This document shows, in pieces, positions 1 through 6,625 of a stretch of DNA of 8,255 nt. The stretch covers positions 1 to 8,255 of the forward strand of contig JAIXSD010000054.1 of assembly GCA_027484885.1 (NCBI GenBank), in the 5' to 3' direction. The translations under genes and the position numbers were made by a program. Under the pieces are notes generated by a model. It did no database searches and had not been told where the DNA came from. It saw only the letters and a list, made by a program, of their open reading frames with translations. Position 1 is the first letter of the stretch; the number at the start of each line of letters is the position of its first letter. The DNA is from Rubrivivax sp. (GTDB lineage Bacteria > Pseudomonadota > Gammaproteobacteria > Burkholderiales > Burkholderiaceae_C).

Positions 1-921
1 CACCGACTGCTGGCGAAAGGCCTGCTCCATGCAGTCCACGAATGCGCGCACGCGTGCCGCGAGTTGGTGGCGCTGCGGGTAGACCGCGTGAATGTCAGCG
101 TCCGGTGTGTAGCACTGCGGCAGCACCTGAACCAGGCGCCCGCTCTGCAGGTAGCGCGCGATATCCCATTCAGCACGCATCAGGATGCCGTGCCCATCCA
201 GCGCCCAGTTGACGGCTATTTCGCCGTCGTTGGTCGTGAGGTTGCCGCGTGTCTTGATCGCCTCGGTGTGAACGTTCTTGCCGCGCCCGGTCGACAAGCG
301 CCAGACGCCGTAGGCTTCTTCCCCTTGGCGAATGCCGATGCACTGGTGCTTGCTCAAGTCACGCGGCACCTTGGGCACACCGTGCTGGGCCAGGTAAGCC
401 GGTGATGCACACAGCAGGCGCCGGTTCGGCGCGATGCGGCGCGCAATCACCCGGGCGTCGGGCGGCGCACCAAAGCGGATGCAGACATCGAAGGCATCTT
501 CGGACTGAGCCGGGGGATTCACCGACAGCTGCAACTGCACCTCGACGTCCGGGTGTTGCCGCGCAAAGCTGGAAATCAGTGGCGCCACATGACTGCGGCC
601 AAAGCCCAGGGTCGCGTTCACCCGCAACAGCCCCTTGGGTTTGGCTCTGGCCACACCCAGCAACTCCTCCATGTCCTGAATCTCACCGAGGATGCGCCGG
701 GCGTGCTCCAGGTACAGCTCGCCCTCCGGCGTCAGGCTCATGCGTCGGGTGCTGCGATTGACCAGGGAGACGCCCACCCGCGACTCCATCAAGGCCAGAT
801 GCTTGCTGACGGCCGGCGTCGTCACGCCCAGCTCCCGCGCGGCGGCGCTGAGGCTGCCCGCGCTGGCCAGCGTCGAAAAAAAGCCCAGATCGGCCGGATG
901 AATGCCCGTGCTCGCGCCCAT
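1..921 (-). CDS. LysR-type transcriptional regulator (3' end cut by window edge)
   Basis: The minus frame is open from an ATG at 921 to the window edge, giving 307 residues. LysR proteins are usually about 300-315 residues, so only a short C-terminal tail is missing. Residues about 11-70 form the winged helix-turn-helix: a FFSTLASAGSLSAAAREL segment, then TTPAVSKHLALME as the recognition region, then the wing around NRSTRRMSLTPEGE. Residues about 95-300 read as the two-lobed effector-binding domain, with typical elements such as VCIRFG and LLCASPAYL. An in-frame TAA three codons before the ATG fixes this as the earliest ATG start; the ribosome site is weak (CAGG). The gene is divergent from the tartrate dehydrogenase gene, the same layout as dmlR-dmlA in E. 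coli, so it probably controls that operon in response to tartrate, malate or a similar acid. Family assignment is firm; the effector is inferred. Confidence 0.93.
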   Translation of the reverse strand, partial: MGASTGIHPADLGFFSTLASAGSLSAAARELGVTTPAVSKHLALMESRVGVSLVNRSTRRMSLTPEGELYLEHARRILGEIQDMEELLGVARAKPKGLLRVNATLGFGRSHVAPLISSFARQHPDVEVQLQLSVNPPAQSEDAFDVCIRFGAPPDARVIARRIAPNRRLLCASPAYLAQHGVPKVPRDLSKHQCIGIRQGEEAYGVWRLSTGRGKNVHTEAIKTRGNLTTNDGEIAVNWALDGHGILMRAEWDIARYLQSGRLVQVLPQCYTPDADIHAVYPQRHQLAARVRAFVDCMEQAFRQQSV

Positions 922-923
922 GG

Positions 924-946
924 ATTGTTAGCCTGAAGTAAACAAT
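924..946. promoter_or_regulatory. Candidate LysR operator, perfect inverted repeat ATTGTT-N11-AACAAT
   Basis: Two perfectly complementary hexamers, ATTGTT at 924-929 and AACAAT at 941-946, are separated by 11 bases. This fits the T-N11-A pattern of LysR-type binding sites. It begins three bases upstream of the regulator's start codon and lies in the 109-bp divergent intergenic region, so one site could serve autoregulation and activation of the catabolic operon. If the operon promoter uses the TACAGT at 987-992, the repeat is centred about 64 bases upstream of the expected start, the usual place for a LysR recognition site. The repeat is read directly; its function is inferred. Confidence 0.7.
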
Positions 947-952
947 GGATTC

Positions 953-981
953 ACTTTAGCGGCGAGCTCAAGCGGCGTCCA
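953..981 (-). promoter_or_regulatory. Possible sigma-70 promoter of the LysR gene
   Basis: On the minus strand TGGACG (976-981) and TAAAGT (953-958) are separated by 17 bases. Each matches the -35 or -10 consensus at four of six positions. The predicted start would fall near 945, inside the inverted repeat at 924-946, which would suit autorepression. The match is modest and no start site is known. Confidence 0.3.
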
Positions 982-986
982 CTTTC

Positions 987-992
987 TACAGT
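987..992 (+). promoter_or_regulatory. Possible -10 element of the ttuC operon
   Basis: TACAGT matches TATAAT at four of six positions and no good -35 hexamer lies 16-18 bases upstream, as is common for promoters that need a LysR activator. It would give a leader of roughly 30 bases before the ATG at 1031. This is a weak call, made mainly because the spacing to the inverted repeat fits. Confidence 0.25.
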
Positions 993-1030
993 CCAGTCAC
1001 TGACCCACAACAACTCCGACGGAGACCGCC

Positions 1031-2119
1031 ATGAAGACCTACCGCATTGCAACCATTCCCGGAGACGGAATCGGCAAGGAAGTGGTGCCCGCCGGCCAGC
1101 AAGTGCTGGAGGCCCTAACCGCGTCCAGCAGCGGCTTTCGCTGCGAGTTTGAGAACTTCGGCTGGGGCGGCGACTGGTATCGCGCGCACGGCGAGATGAT
1201 GCCCGCCAACGGCCTGGATCTGCTGCGCCACAAAGACGCCATCCTGTTCGGTTCGGCCGGCGATCCAGACATCCCGGACCACATCACCTTGTGGGGCCTG
1301 CGCCTCAAGATTTGCCAGGGCTTTGACCAGTACGCCAATGTGCGCCCGACCCGCATCCTGCCCGGCATCGACGGGCCGCTCAAGCGCTGCGGCCCCAAGG
1401 ATCTGGACTGGGTCATCGTGCGCGAGAACTCCGAGGGCGAGTACTCCGGTGTCGGCGGGCGCGTGCACCAAGGGCATCCGATCGAAGCCGCCACCGATGT
1501 GTCCCTGATGACACGTGCCGGTGTCGAACGCATCCTCCGATTTGCGTTCAGGCTGGCCCAGTCGCGCCCCCGCAAGCTGCTGACCGTCATCACCAAGAGC
1601 AATGCACAGCGCCATGCCATGGTGATGTGGGACGAGATCGCGCTGCAGATCAGCCGAGAATTCCCCGATGTGAGCTGGGGCAAGGAGCTGGTCGATGCGG
1701 CCACCGCCCGCATGGTCAACAAGCCCGACACACTGGACACCATCGTTGCCACCAACCTGCATGCCGACATCCTCAGCGACCTGGCCGCGGCCCTGGCCGG
1801 CAGCCTGGGCATCGCACCCACCGGCAATATCGACCCGGAGCGCCGCTACCCCTCGATGTTTGAGCCCATCCACGGCTCGGCCTTCGACATCATGGGCAAG
1901 GGCCTGGCCAACCCCATCGGCACCTTCTGGTCGGTCGTGATGCTGCTGGAACACCTGGGCGAGCGCGAGGCGGCGCAACGCCTCATGTCGGCGATCGAGA
2001 AGGTCACGGCCACGCCGACCTTGCACACCGGCGACCTGGGTGGCAAGGCCAAGACCGCCGAAGTCACCGCCGCGGTTTGTGAGCTGCTGATGGCCAGCGC
2101 CGGGCACAGCCCGAGCTGA
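1031..2119 (+). CDS. ttuC: Tartrate dehydrogenase/decarboxylase (D-malate dehydrogenase-like)
   Basis: This 362-residue cytoplasmic enzyme belongs to the isocitrate/isopropylmalate dehydrogenase family and has the usual length for tartrate dehydrogenases. The N-terminal IPGDGIGKEV motif (9-18) is the family signature. Tyr138 in SEGEYSG and Lys189 in ITKSNAQRH are the expected catalytic pair; Asp222, Asp246 and Asp250 (the last two in HADILSDL) are the expected divalent-metal ligands. EPIHGSAFDIMGKGLANP (278-295) is the NAD-binding loop. The family oxidises and decarboxylates (D)-malate or meso-tartrate with NAD+ and Mn2+/Mg2+; with meso-tartrate the product is D-glycerate plus CO2. The start is supported by GGAG at 1021-1024, six bases before the ATG. 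A glycerate kinase gene directly downstream favours tartrate over D-malate as the substrate. Leucine biosynthesis (leuB) is unlikely because no leuC/leuD lies nearby and the closest motif match is to the tartrate/D-malate branch. Confidence 0.9.
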   Translation: MKTYRIATIPGDGIGKEVVPAGQQVLEALTASSSGFRCEFENFGWGGDWYRAHGEMMPANGLDLLRHKDAILFGSAGDPDIPDHITLWGLRLKICQGFDQYANVRPTRILPGIDGPLKRCGPKDLDWVIVRENSEGEYSGVGGRVHQGHPIEAATDVSLMTRAGVERILRFAFRLAQSRPRKLLTVITKSNAQRHAMVMWDEIALQISREFPDVSWGKELVDAATARMVNKPDTLDTIVATNLHADILSDLAAALAGSLGIAPTGNIDPERRYPSMFEPIHGSAFDIMGKGLANPIGTFWSVVMLLEHLGEREAAQRLMSAIEKVTATPTLHTGDLGGKAKTAEVTAAVCELLMASAGHSPS

Positions 2120-2216
2120 GTGCGAACCCGGTTTCAAGCGACCTGCTCCGCCCTCGCTGGCCCTTCGCACCTCTCCTGATGCGCCACCCCTGATGCACCA
2201 CTCCTGAGCCCCCAAG
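2120..2216 (+). other. ttuC-ttuD intergenic spacer with hairpin and degenerate 14-bp repeat
   Basis: This 97-base spacer carries GTGCGAA (2120-2126) and its complement TTCGCAC (2164-2170), a 7-bp stem around a 37-base loop with no T tract, so it is not an intrinsic terminator. The last third holds three 14-base units beginning CTGA (from 2176, 2190 and 2204), the third more diverged and running into the ttuD start. No promoter is evident, and readthrough from ttuC is the simplest reading. Confidence 0.4.
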
Positions 2217-3494
2217 ATGCCCACCTCAAACCCGCGCCACCTGCTGCGCGCGATGTTCGATGCCGCGATTGCCGCCGCGCAGCCTGCGCTGTGTGTGCCG
2301 CCGCAGCTGCCGGCGCCACCCAAGGGCCGGCTGATCGTGGTCGGGGCCGGCAAGGCCTCAGCGGCCATGGCACGGGCTGTGGAGGACCATTGGAAGGGCC
2401 CACTCGCTGGCCTGGTCGTGACGCGTTACGGCCACGCCGTGCCCTGCCGGCACATCGAGGTGCTCGAGGCCGGTCACCCCGTGCCCGATGCTGCAGGCGA
2501 AGCCGCTGCGCGCCGGCTGCTCGCTCAGGTTCAGGGCCTGAGCGCGGATGACCTGGTGCTGTGCCTGATGTCCGGGGGCGGTTCATCGCTGCTGCCGCTG
2601 CCCTTGCCCGGGCTGAGCCTGGCGGACAAGCAGGCCATCAACACAGCCCTGCTGGCCAGCGGGGCCAGCATCAGCGAAATGAACTGCGTGCGTCGCCATC
2701 TGTCGGGCATCAAGGGCGGCCGACTCGCCGCCGCCTGCGCGCCGGCGCGGGTGCTCAATTTGTTGCTGTCCGATGTGCCGGGCGACGATCCCGCCGACAT
2801 CGCCTCCGGCCCGACCGTCGCCGATCCCAGCACCTGCGCCGATGCCTTGGCCATCCTGCAACGCTACGCCATCTCGATTCCGGCCGCTGCACAGGCCTTG
2901 CTGCGGCAAGGCGCTGGCGAAAGCGTGAAGCCGGGTGACCCGAGCCTTCCTCGCCTTGAAACGCGCTGGGTGGCCACGCCTCAAATGGCGCTGGAGGCTG
3001 CGGCTCAAGTGGCGCGCAAGGCTGGATTCGCGGCCCATATTCTGGGCGACGCCCTCGAGGGCGAGTCGCGCGAGGTGGCCCGCACCCTGGCCGGCCTGGC
3101 CTTGCAGGTGAGGCGGCGCGAGCAGCCCTTCCGGGCCCCCTGCGTGCTGCTCTCCGGCGGTGAAACCACGGTCACGGTGCGTGGCCAGGGCCGCGGCGGA
3201 CGCAATGTCGAGTTCCTGCTGGCCTTGGCCTTGGCCTTGCGCGGCGAAGCGGGCATCCATGCCTTGGCGGGCGATACCGACGGAGTGGATGGCCAGGAGG
3301 AGATTGCAGGCGCGCTGATCAGCCCCGACACGCTCGCGAGGGCGCGCACGTTGGGTTTGCAAGCGCGCCAGCACCTCGATGACAACAACGCCCACGCCTT
3401 CTTCGAGGCCCTGGGGGATGGCGTGATCACCGGCCCCACCCTGACCAATGTCAACGACTTTCGCGCCATCCTGATCACGGCAGACGCGAACTGA
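2217..3494 (+). CDS. ttuD: Glycerate 2-kinase, MOFRL family (TtuD/GckA type)
   Basis: A 425-residue protein of the glycerate kinase type 2 family, which phosphorylates D-glycerate with ATP to 2-phosphoglycerate. Members in tartrate operons were first named TtuD and called hydroxypyruvate reductases, so databases may carry that name. The N-terminal domain has VVGAGKAS (41-48, with the conserved Lys46), the glycine-rich MSGGGSSLLP (118-127), the EMNCVRRHLSGIKGG block (154-168) and LSDVPGDDPADIASGPT (184-200). The C-terminal MOFRL domain (about 308-420) has LLSGGETTVTVRG, GRGGRN (325-330), AGDTDGVDG (351-359) and TGPTLTNVND (405-414). Length and motif order are complete. The ATG at 2217 lacks a good Shine-Dalgarno sequence, but the next Met (residue 13) would cut into a conserved helix, so 2217 is kept. 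It sits between ttuC and the Bug gene on the same strand and would consume the glycerate that TtuC makes. Confidence 0.92.
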   Translation: MPTSNPRHLLRAMFDAAIAAAQPALCVPPQLPAPPKGRLIVVGAGKASAAMARAVEDHWKGPLAGLVVTRYGHAVPCRHIEVLEAGHPVPDAAGEAAARRLLAQVQGLSADDLVLCLMSGGGSSLLPLPLPGLSLADKQAINTALLASGASISEMNCVRRHLSGIKGGRLAAACAPARVLNLLLSDVPGDDPADIASGPTVADPSTCADALAILQRYAISIPAAAQALLRQGAGESVKPGDPSLPRLETRWVATPQMALEAAAQVARKAGFAAHILGDALEGESREVARTLAGLALQVRRREQPFRAPCVLLSGGETTVTVRGQGRGGRNVEFLLALALALRGEAGIHALAGDTDGVDGQEEIAGALISPDTLARARTLGLQARQHLDDNNAHAFFEALGDGVITGPTLTNVNDFRAILITADAN

Positions 3495-3654
3495 ACATCG
3501 TGAAGCCCCGGAGCACGCCCACCCGCACCACGGCTGCCGCCATGCCGACCCTCGGGCGACCTGGCGCGCAGCGACAGCGAAACCCGCTTGCAGCCCGCGC
3601 CTGGCCTGCGGTCTGCCGGAAGCACCCATAACAAGCACACACCAGGAGACAGGC
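3495..3654 (+). other. Spacer between ttuD and the Bug gene
   Basis: This 160-base gap has no recognisable terminator or convincing promoter. It ends with a good ribosome-binding site, AGGAG at 3644-3648, six bases before the ATG at 3655. The only frame inside it is a 29-codon one (3542-3631) with no ribosome site or recognisable content. The binding-protein gene is therefore probably part of the ttuC transcript, though a weak internal promoter cannot be excluded. Confidence 0.5.
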
Positions 3655-4650
3655 ATGAACCCCAATCAAACTTTCCGCAACATCCATCGACGCACCTTGC
3701 TGCAGGCCCTTGCTCTGGGCGCGTCCGTCTTGAGCCACGGCGCGTTCGCCCAGGCTTGGCCCAGCAAGCCGGTGACCTTGGTCGTGCCCTTCCCGGCCGG
3801 CGGCACCACCGATGTGCTCGCACGCGCACTGGCCGAGAAGCTGGCCCTGAGCCTGGGCCAGGCGGTGATTGTGGAGAGCAAGCCGGGCGCTGGCGCCACG
3901 CTCGGTGCCGACTACGTGGTCAAGTCCAAGCCCGACGGCTACACCTTGCTGGTCGGCGCCGTGCACCACACGATTGCCAGCAGTGTCTACAAGAAGCTGC
4001 CCTACGATTTTCAGAAAGACCTGAGCCCCATCACCAGCATCGCCCTGGTGCCCAATGTACTGGTGATCAACGCAGCCACGCCAGCCAAGAACCTTGCCGA
4101 ACTGGTGACCTTGCTGAAAGCCAACCCGGGCAAGATGAACTATGGCTCGAATGGCAACGGAACCGCCCAGCACCTGATTGGCACCCAGTTCGAGAACATG
4201 ACGGCCACCGACATCGCCCACATCCCCTACAAGGGCAGCGGCCCGCTGGCCACGGACCTGCTGGGCGGCCAGATCACGATGTCCTTCGACACGATCACAC
4301 CCGTTCTGCAGCACATCAAGGCCGGCAAGCTGCGTGCGCTGGCAGTCACCACCGCCAAGCGCTCATCAGCCCTGCCCGAAGTACCGACCTTGGACGAAGC
4401 TGGCTTGAAGGGCTTCAATATCGGCACCTGGTTCGGCGTGCTGGCCCCGGCGGCAACGCCCAAGGACATCACGGCAAGACTCAACACCGAGATGGTCAAG
4501 ATCATCCATTCGCCTGAGTTTCGCAAACGCATGGAAGAGATCGGCGCCGAACCCATCGGCAACAGCCAGGATCAAATGGCCCAGCAGATCAAGGGCGAGA
4601 CCGAAAAGTTCGCCAAGCTGGTCAAGGACGCCAAGGTGGTGATCGAGTAA
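3655..4650 (+). CDS. Bug-family (TctC-like) tripartite tricarboxylate transporter substrate-binding protein
   Basis: A 331-residue exported periplasmic binding protein of normal family length. Residues 1-32 are a signal peptide with a twin-arginine-like HRRTLLQ (11-17), a hydrophobic core, and an AFA|QAWP cleavage site. The mature protein opens with the Bug signature WPSKPVTLVVPFPAGGTTD, followed by a KPGAGATLGADYV block and a PDGYTLL segment, which line the ligand site of this fold. Later family landmarks include IPYKGSGPLATDLLGGQI and ALAVTTAKRSSALPEVPTLDEAG. Bug proteins capture carboxylic acids and related anions for TctA/TctB permeases or act as sensors. Neither TctA nor TctB lies adjacent, as is common for the many orphan Bug proteins of Burkholderiales. 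Its position after ttuC-ttuD suggests tartrate or another 2-hydroxy acid as ligand; that is inference. Its start has a strong ribosome site. Confidence 0.93.
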   Translation: MNPNQTFRNIHRRTLLQALALGASVLSHGAFAQAWPSKPVTLVVPFPAGGTTDVLARALAEKLALSLGQAVIVESKPGAGATLGADYVVKSKPDGYTLLVGAVHHTIASSVYKKLPYDFQKDLSPITSIALVPNVLVINAATPAKNLAELVTLLKANPGKMNYGSNGNGTAQHLIGTQFENMTATDIAHIPYKGSGPLATDLLGGQITMSFDTITPVLQHIKAGKLRALAVTTAKRSSALPEVPTLDEAGLKGFNIGTWFGVLAPAATPKDITARLNTEMVKIIHSPEFRKRMEEIGAEPIGNSQDQMAQQIKGETEKFAKLVKDAKVVIE

Positions 4651-4681
4651 GCGGAACCAGCTCCCTTATTTGTGAAGAAGC

Positions 4682-4705
4682 AAAGGGCCCTTGCGGCCCT
4701 TTTTT
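4682..4705 (+). terminator. Rho-independent terminator of the ttuC-ttuD-Bug unit
   Basis: AAAGGGCC (4682-4689) pairs perfectly with GGCCCTTT (4695-4702) around a five-base CTTGC loop, and the T run continues to 4705. It lies 31 bases after the Bug stop codon. On the minus strand the hairpin is followed by a broken T tract, so it may weakly help end the convergent chemoreceptor transcript as well. Confidence 0.88.
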
Positions 4706-4810
4706 GTCGCCCTCTGACCGAGCAGACTCAGCCGCCTGGTGAGCGCTCTGGTGGCGAGAGCCCATCAGATCCGCAATCAAGCATGAGGCTGGCGACGCAG
4801 GACTCCTGGC

Positions 4811-6352
4811 TCAACGCGAAAGCTTGAAGATGGCCATGACCTGAACCAAAGCGGCCGCCTGCGTGCGCAGGCTGCTCGCAGCCGCGGCCATCTCCTCCAC
4901 CAGGGCAGAGTTCTGTTGCGTGCTGTGATCCATCTGCTGGACCGCGTCGCCAATCTGCGCCACCCCGGAACTTTGCTCTCCGCTCGCAGAACTGATCTCG
5001 CCCATGATGTCCGTCACGCGCTGAATGGCTGCCACCACTTCTGCCATGGTGACGCCGGCCTGATCCACCAAGCTGCTGCCTTGTTCCACACGTTCAACGC
5101 TGACGTTGATCAGGCTCTTGATCTCCCGGGCAGCTTCGGCAGAACGCCCCGCGAGACTTCGCACTTCAGACGCCACCACCGCAAAGCCACGCCCCTGCTC
5201 TCCCGCACGTGCGGCCTCCACAGCGGCATTCAGCGCCAGGATGTTGGTCTGAAAGGCAATGCCATCGATGACGCCGATGATGTCTGAAATCCTGCGAGAG
5301 CTGTCATTGATGCCCTTCATCGTCTCTACCACCCGATTGACCACGCCGCCCGCACGGATGGCCACTTCGGAGGCATTCTTGGAGAGCTGATTGGCCAGCA
5401 CCGCGTTGTCCGCGTTCTGCCGGACCGTGGAACTCAGTTCCTCCATCGAGGCCGCGGTTTGCTGAATTGCACTCGCCTGCACCTCGGTGCGGGCACTCAA
5501 ATCAAAGTTGGCCTGGGCGATCTCTGCGCTGGCGTGCGAGACGCCGTCTGCGTTGTCTCGCACCTCACCGACGATGCGAGCCAGATTCTTGCGCATGGCC
5601 ATCAGTGCCTGAAGCATTTGCGCCGACTCATCCGTACCGTCAACCTTGATGTCATCCGACAGATTGCCTTCGCTGATCGCCTGCGCCGAACCGACCGCCT
5701 GTCCAATGGGGCGCGTGATCGCTCGCGTTGAAATCCAGGCAAAGGCCAGCCCCATCAAGAGCGACAGGCTTGCGCCCATGGCGAGGGCCCATTGCCCGGT
5801 TCGGGCCACCTGCTGCGTCTCGGCTTGCCGCTTCGCCAGCATGGCATCCATGTGCTGGTCCAGTTGGTCCAGCTCGGCCAGGTAGCGCGTGGCCAAGGGC
5901 AGCAAATCGGTCTTGACCTCAGCAGCGACATCCTCGCCGGCAAGCTTGCGCTTGAGCAGCGTGGACCGCGGGCCGCGATAGGCTTCGCGCGCCTTGCCGA
6001 TGGCGGCCAGGATCTCCTTGCCTTTGTCGTCATCCACCAAAGGCTCGAGGCGGCCTTGCAACTCACCAATGACCTTGGACGTGGCGTCCATCTCTTGCTG
6101 CAGCGCTTTCACATGCGCAAGGTCAGCGGCCTGCAGCGCGGCGGAGGTTCGCACCCAGTTCAGGTTGATGTTGGCGTTCCAGCGCTGGGCCAGGCTGTTG
6201 CGCTCCATCTCAACGGTCGCCAACACATCGGCCGCCTGCTTCAAAGAGCCGATCCGCCAAACCCCCAGCCCAGCAATCACCGCCGTGATCAAGAGCACCG
6301 CCCCGAACGCCAAACCCAGACGGGTCCCGATTTTGATATTGCTGCCATTCAT
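4811..6352 (-). CDS. Methyl-accepting chemotaxis protein with four-helix-bundle sensor
   Basis: A 513-residue inner-membrane chemoreceptor, typical in size for Burkholderiales. TM1 spans about residues 11-32 and TM2 about 188-208. Between them a roughly 155-residue, helix-rich periplasmic domain looks like a 4HB_MCP/TarH-type sensor. A HAMP domain follows (about 209-262, starting [12 protein letters not shown]), then the long cytoplasmic signalling helices. The conserved hairpin tip is at about 363-400, with [18 protein letters not shown] and [12 protein letters not shown]. Candidate methylation stretches are around 297-310 and 479-492. No CheR-docking NWETF-type pentapeptide is present at the C terminus. 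An in-frame ATG at 6397 would add 15 residues, but the ATG at 6352 is preferred: it has GGAGG at 6358-6362, five bases upstream, and gives the usual short charged N terminus before TM1. The ligand is unknown. It is convergent with the tartrate genes and shares a strand with the heme genes. Confidence 0.95.
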   Translation of the reverse strand: MNGSNIKIGTRLGLAFGAVLLITAVIAGLGVWRIGSLKQAADVLATVEMERNSLAQRWNANINLNWVRTSAALQAADLAHVKALQQEMDATSKVIGELQGRLEPLVDDDKGKEILAAIGKAREAYRGPRSTLLKRKLAGEDVAAEVKTDLLPLATRYLAELDQLDQHMDAMLAKRQAETQQVARTGQWALAMGASLSLLMGLAFAWISTRAITRPIGQAVGSAQAISEGNLSDDIKVDGTDESAQMLQALMAMRKNLARIVGEVRDNADGVSHASAEIAQANFDLSARTEVQASAIQQTAASMEELSSTVRQNADNAVLANQLSKNASEVAIRAGGVVNRVVETMKGINDSSRRISDIIGVIDGIAFQTNILALNAAVEAARAGEQGRGFAVVASEVRSLAGRSAEAAREIKSLINVSVERVEQGSSLVDQAGVTMAEVVAAIQRVTDIMGEISSASGEQSSGVAQIGDAVQQMDHSTQQNSALVEEMAAAASSLRTQAAALVQVMAIFKLSR

Positions 6353-6625
6353 CTCAGCCTCCCCGGACGGTACGACGTGATCGATGCGGGTCGGCACGAC
6401 TGCTGGCCTCAGCTCAGATCCAGTACCGGCTCAATATGCATCAGCTCGGCCCAGTCTTTCACGCCCGGCAGCCAGGGTCAAGCGCGCGAGCACGTCAAGC
6501 GCTGAATTGCGTGCATACGGTATGGATCAGCCCCGCACACACACCGCCACCCCCGCGCCGGCATCATCGGACGGCCGCTCTGTTGGCGAGCCTGCCGACA
6601 CAACACGGCGCGCAGGATTCGCTGG
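6353..6625 (-). other. Noncoding gap upstream of the chemoreceptor
   Basis: No gene was recognised in these 273 bases, and the open frames here look like compositional shadows. The region probably holds the chemoreceptor promoter. On the minus strand GCGCTTGAC occurs twice (complement GTCAAGCGC at 6477-6485 and 6494-6502), each with a -35-like TTGAC, but neither has a good -10 at 17 bases. An 11-bp perfect palindrome, CATAC-G-GTATG, lies at 6514-6524. No clear intrinsic terminator for the upstream barrel gene was found, so readthrough into the chemoreceptor gene remains possible. Confidence 0.4.

Noticed and set aside
64..936. Several plus-strand frames of 69-127 codons at the left edge
   Set aside because: All are opposite the LysR gene, whose frame runs unbroken from 921 to the edge with a full helix-turn-helix and effector domain.
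2120..2170. 7-bp stem after ttuC considered as a terminator
   Set aside because: The 37-base loop and absence of a T run do not fit an intrinsic terminator.
1115..2368. 417-codon open frame antisense to the tartrate dehydrogenase gene (also a 262-codon one at 1039-1827)
   Set aside because: The plus strand here encodes a full-length, motif-complete enzyme. The antisense product is low-complexity in Gly, Ala and His with no recognisable domain, as expected from high-GC codon bias.
3221..3239. Three-copy GGCCTT hexanucleotide repeat inside ttuD, considered as a phase-variation tract
   Set aside because: The unit is a multiple of three and encodes Leu-Ala repeats in a helix, so slippage would not shift the frame; three copies is too few to suggest hypervariability.
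3542..3631. 29-codon open frame in the spacer before the Bug gene
   Set aside because: It has no ribosome-binding site and its Arg/Ala/Pro-rich product shows no recognisable content.
2583..3665. 360-codon frame antisense to the glycerate kinase gene, with another of 274 codons at 3005-3829
   Set aside because: Both lie opposite a clear MOFRL-family gene, have no domain-like sequence and no supporting start context.
3475..4314. 279-codon frame antisense to the Bug gene
   Set aside because: It is a shadow of a well-supported binding-protein gene; the composition is rich in Gly, Gln and Val without a recognisable family.
4745..4761. GCTCT/AGAGC hairpin considered as the chemoreceptor terminator
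   Set aside because: The stem is only five base pairs with a seven-base loop and neither strand has a following T tract.
6353..6397. N-terminally extended chemoreceptor start at 6397
   Set aside because: The ATG at 6352 has a near-ideal GGAGG five bases upstream and gives the usual short N terminus before TM1; the extension adds residues unlike the family.
5792..6505. 237-codon plus-strand frame opposite the chemoreceptor
   Set aside because: The minus strand holds a complete receptor with TM segments, HAMP and signalling tip, and the plus frame has no family features.
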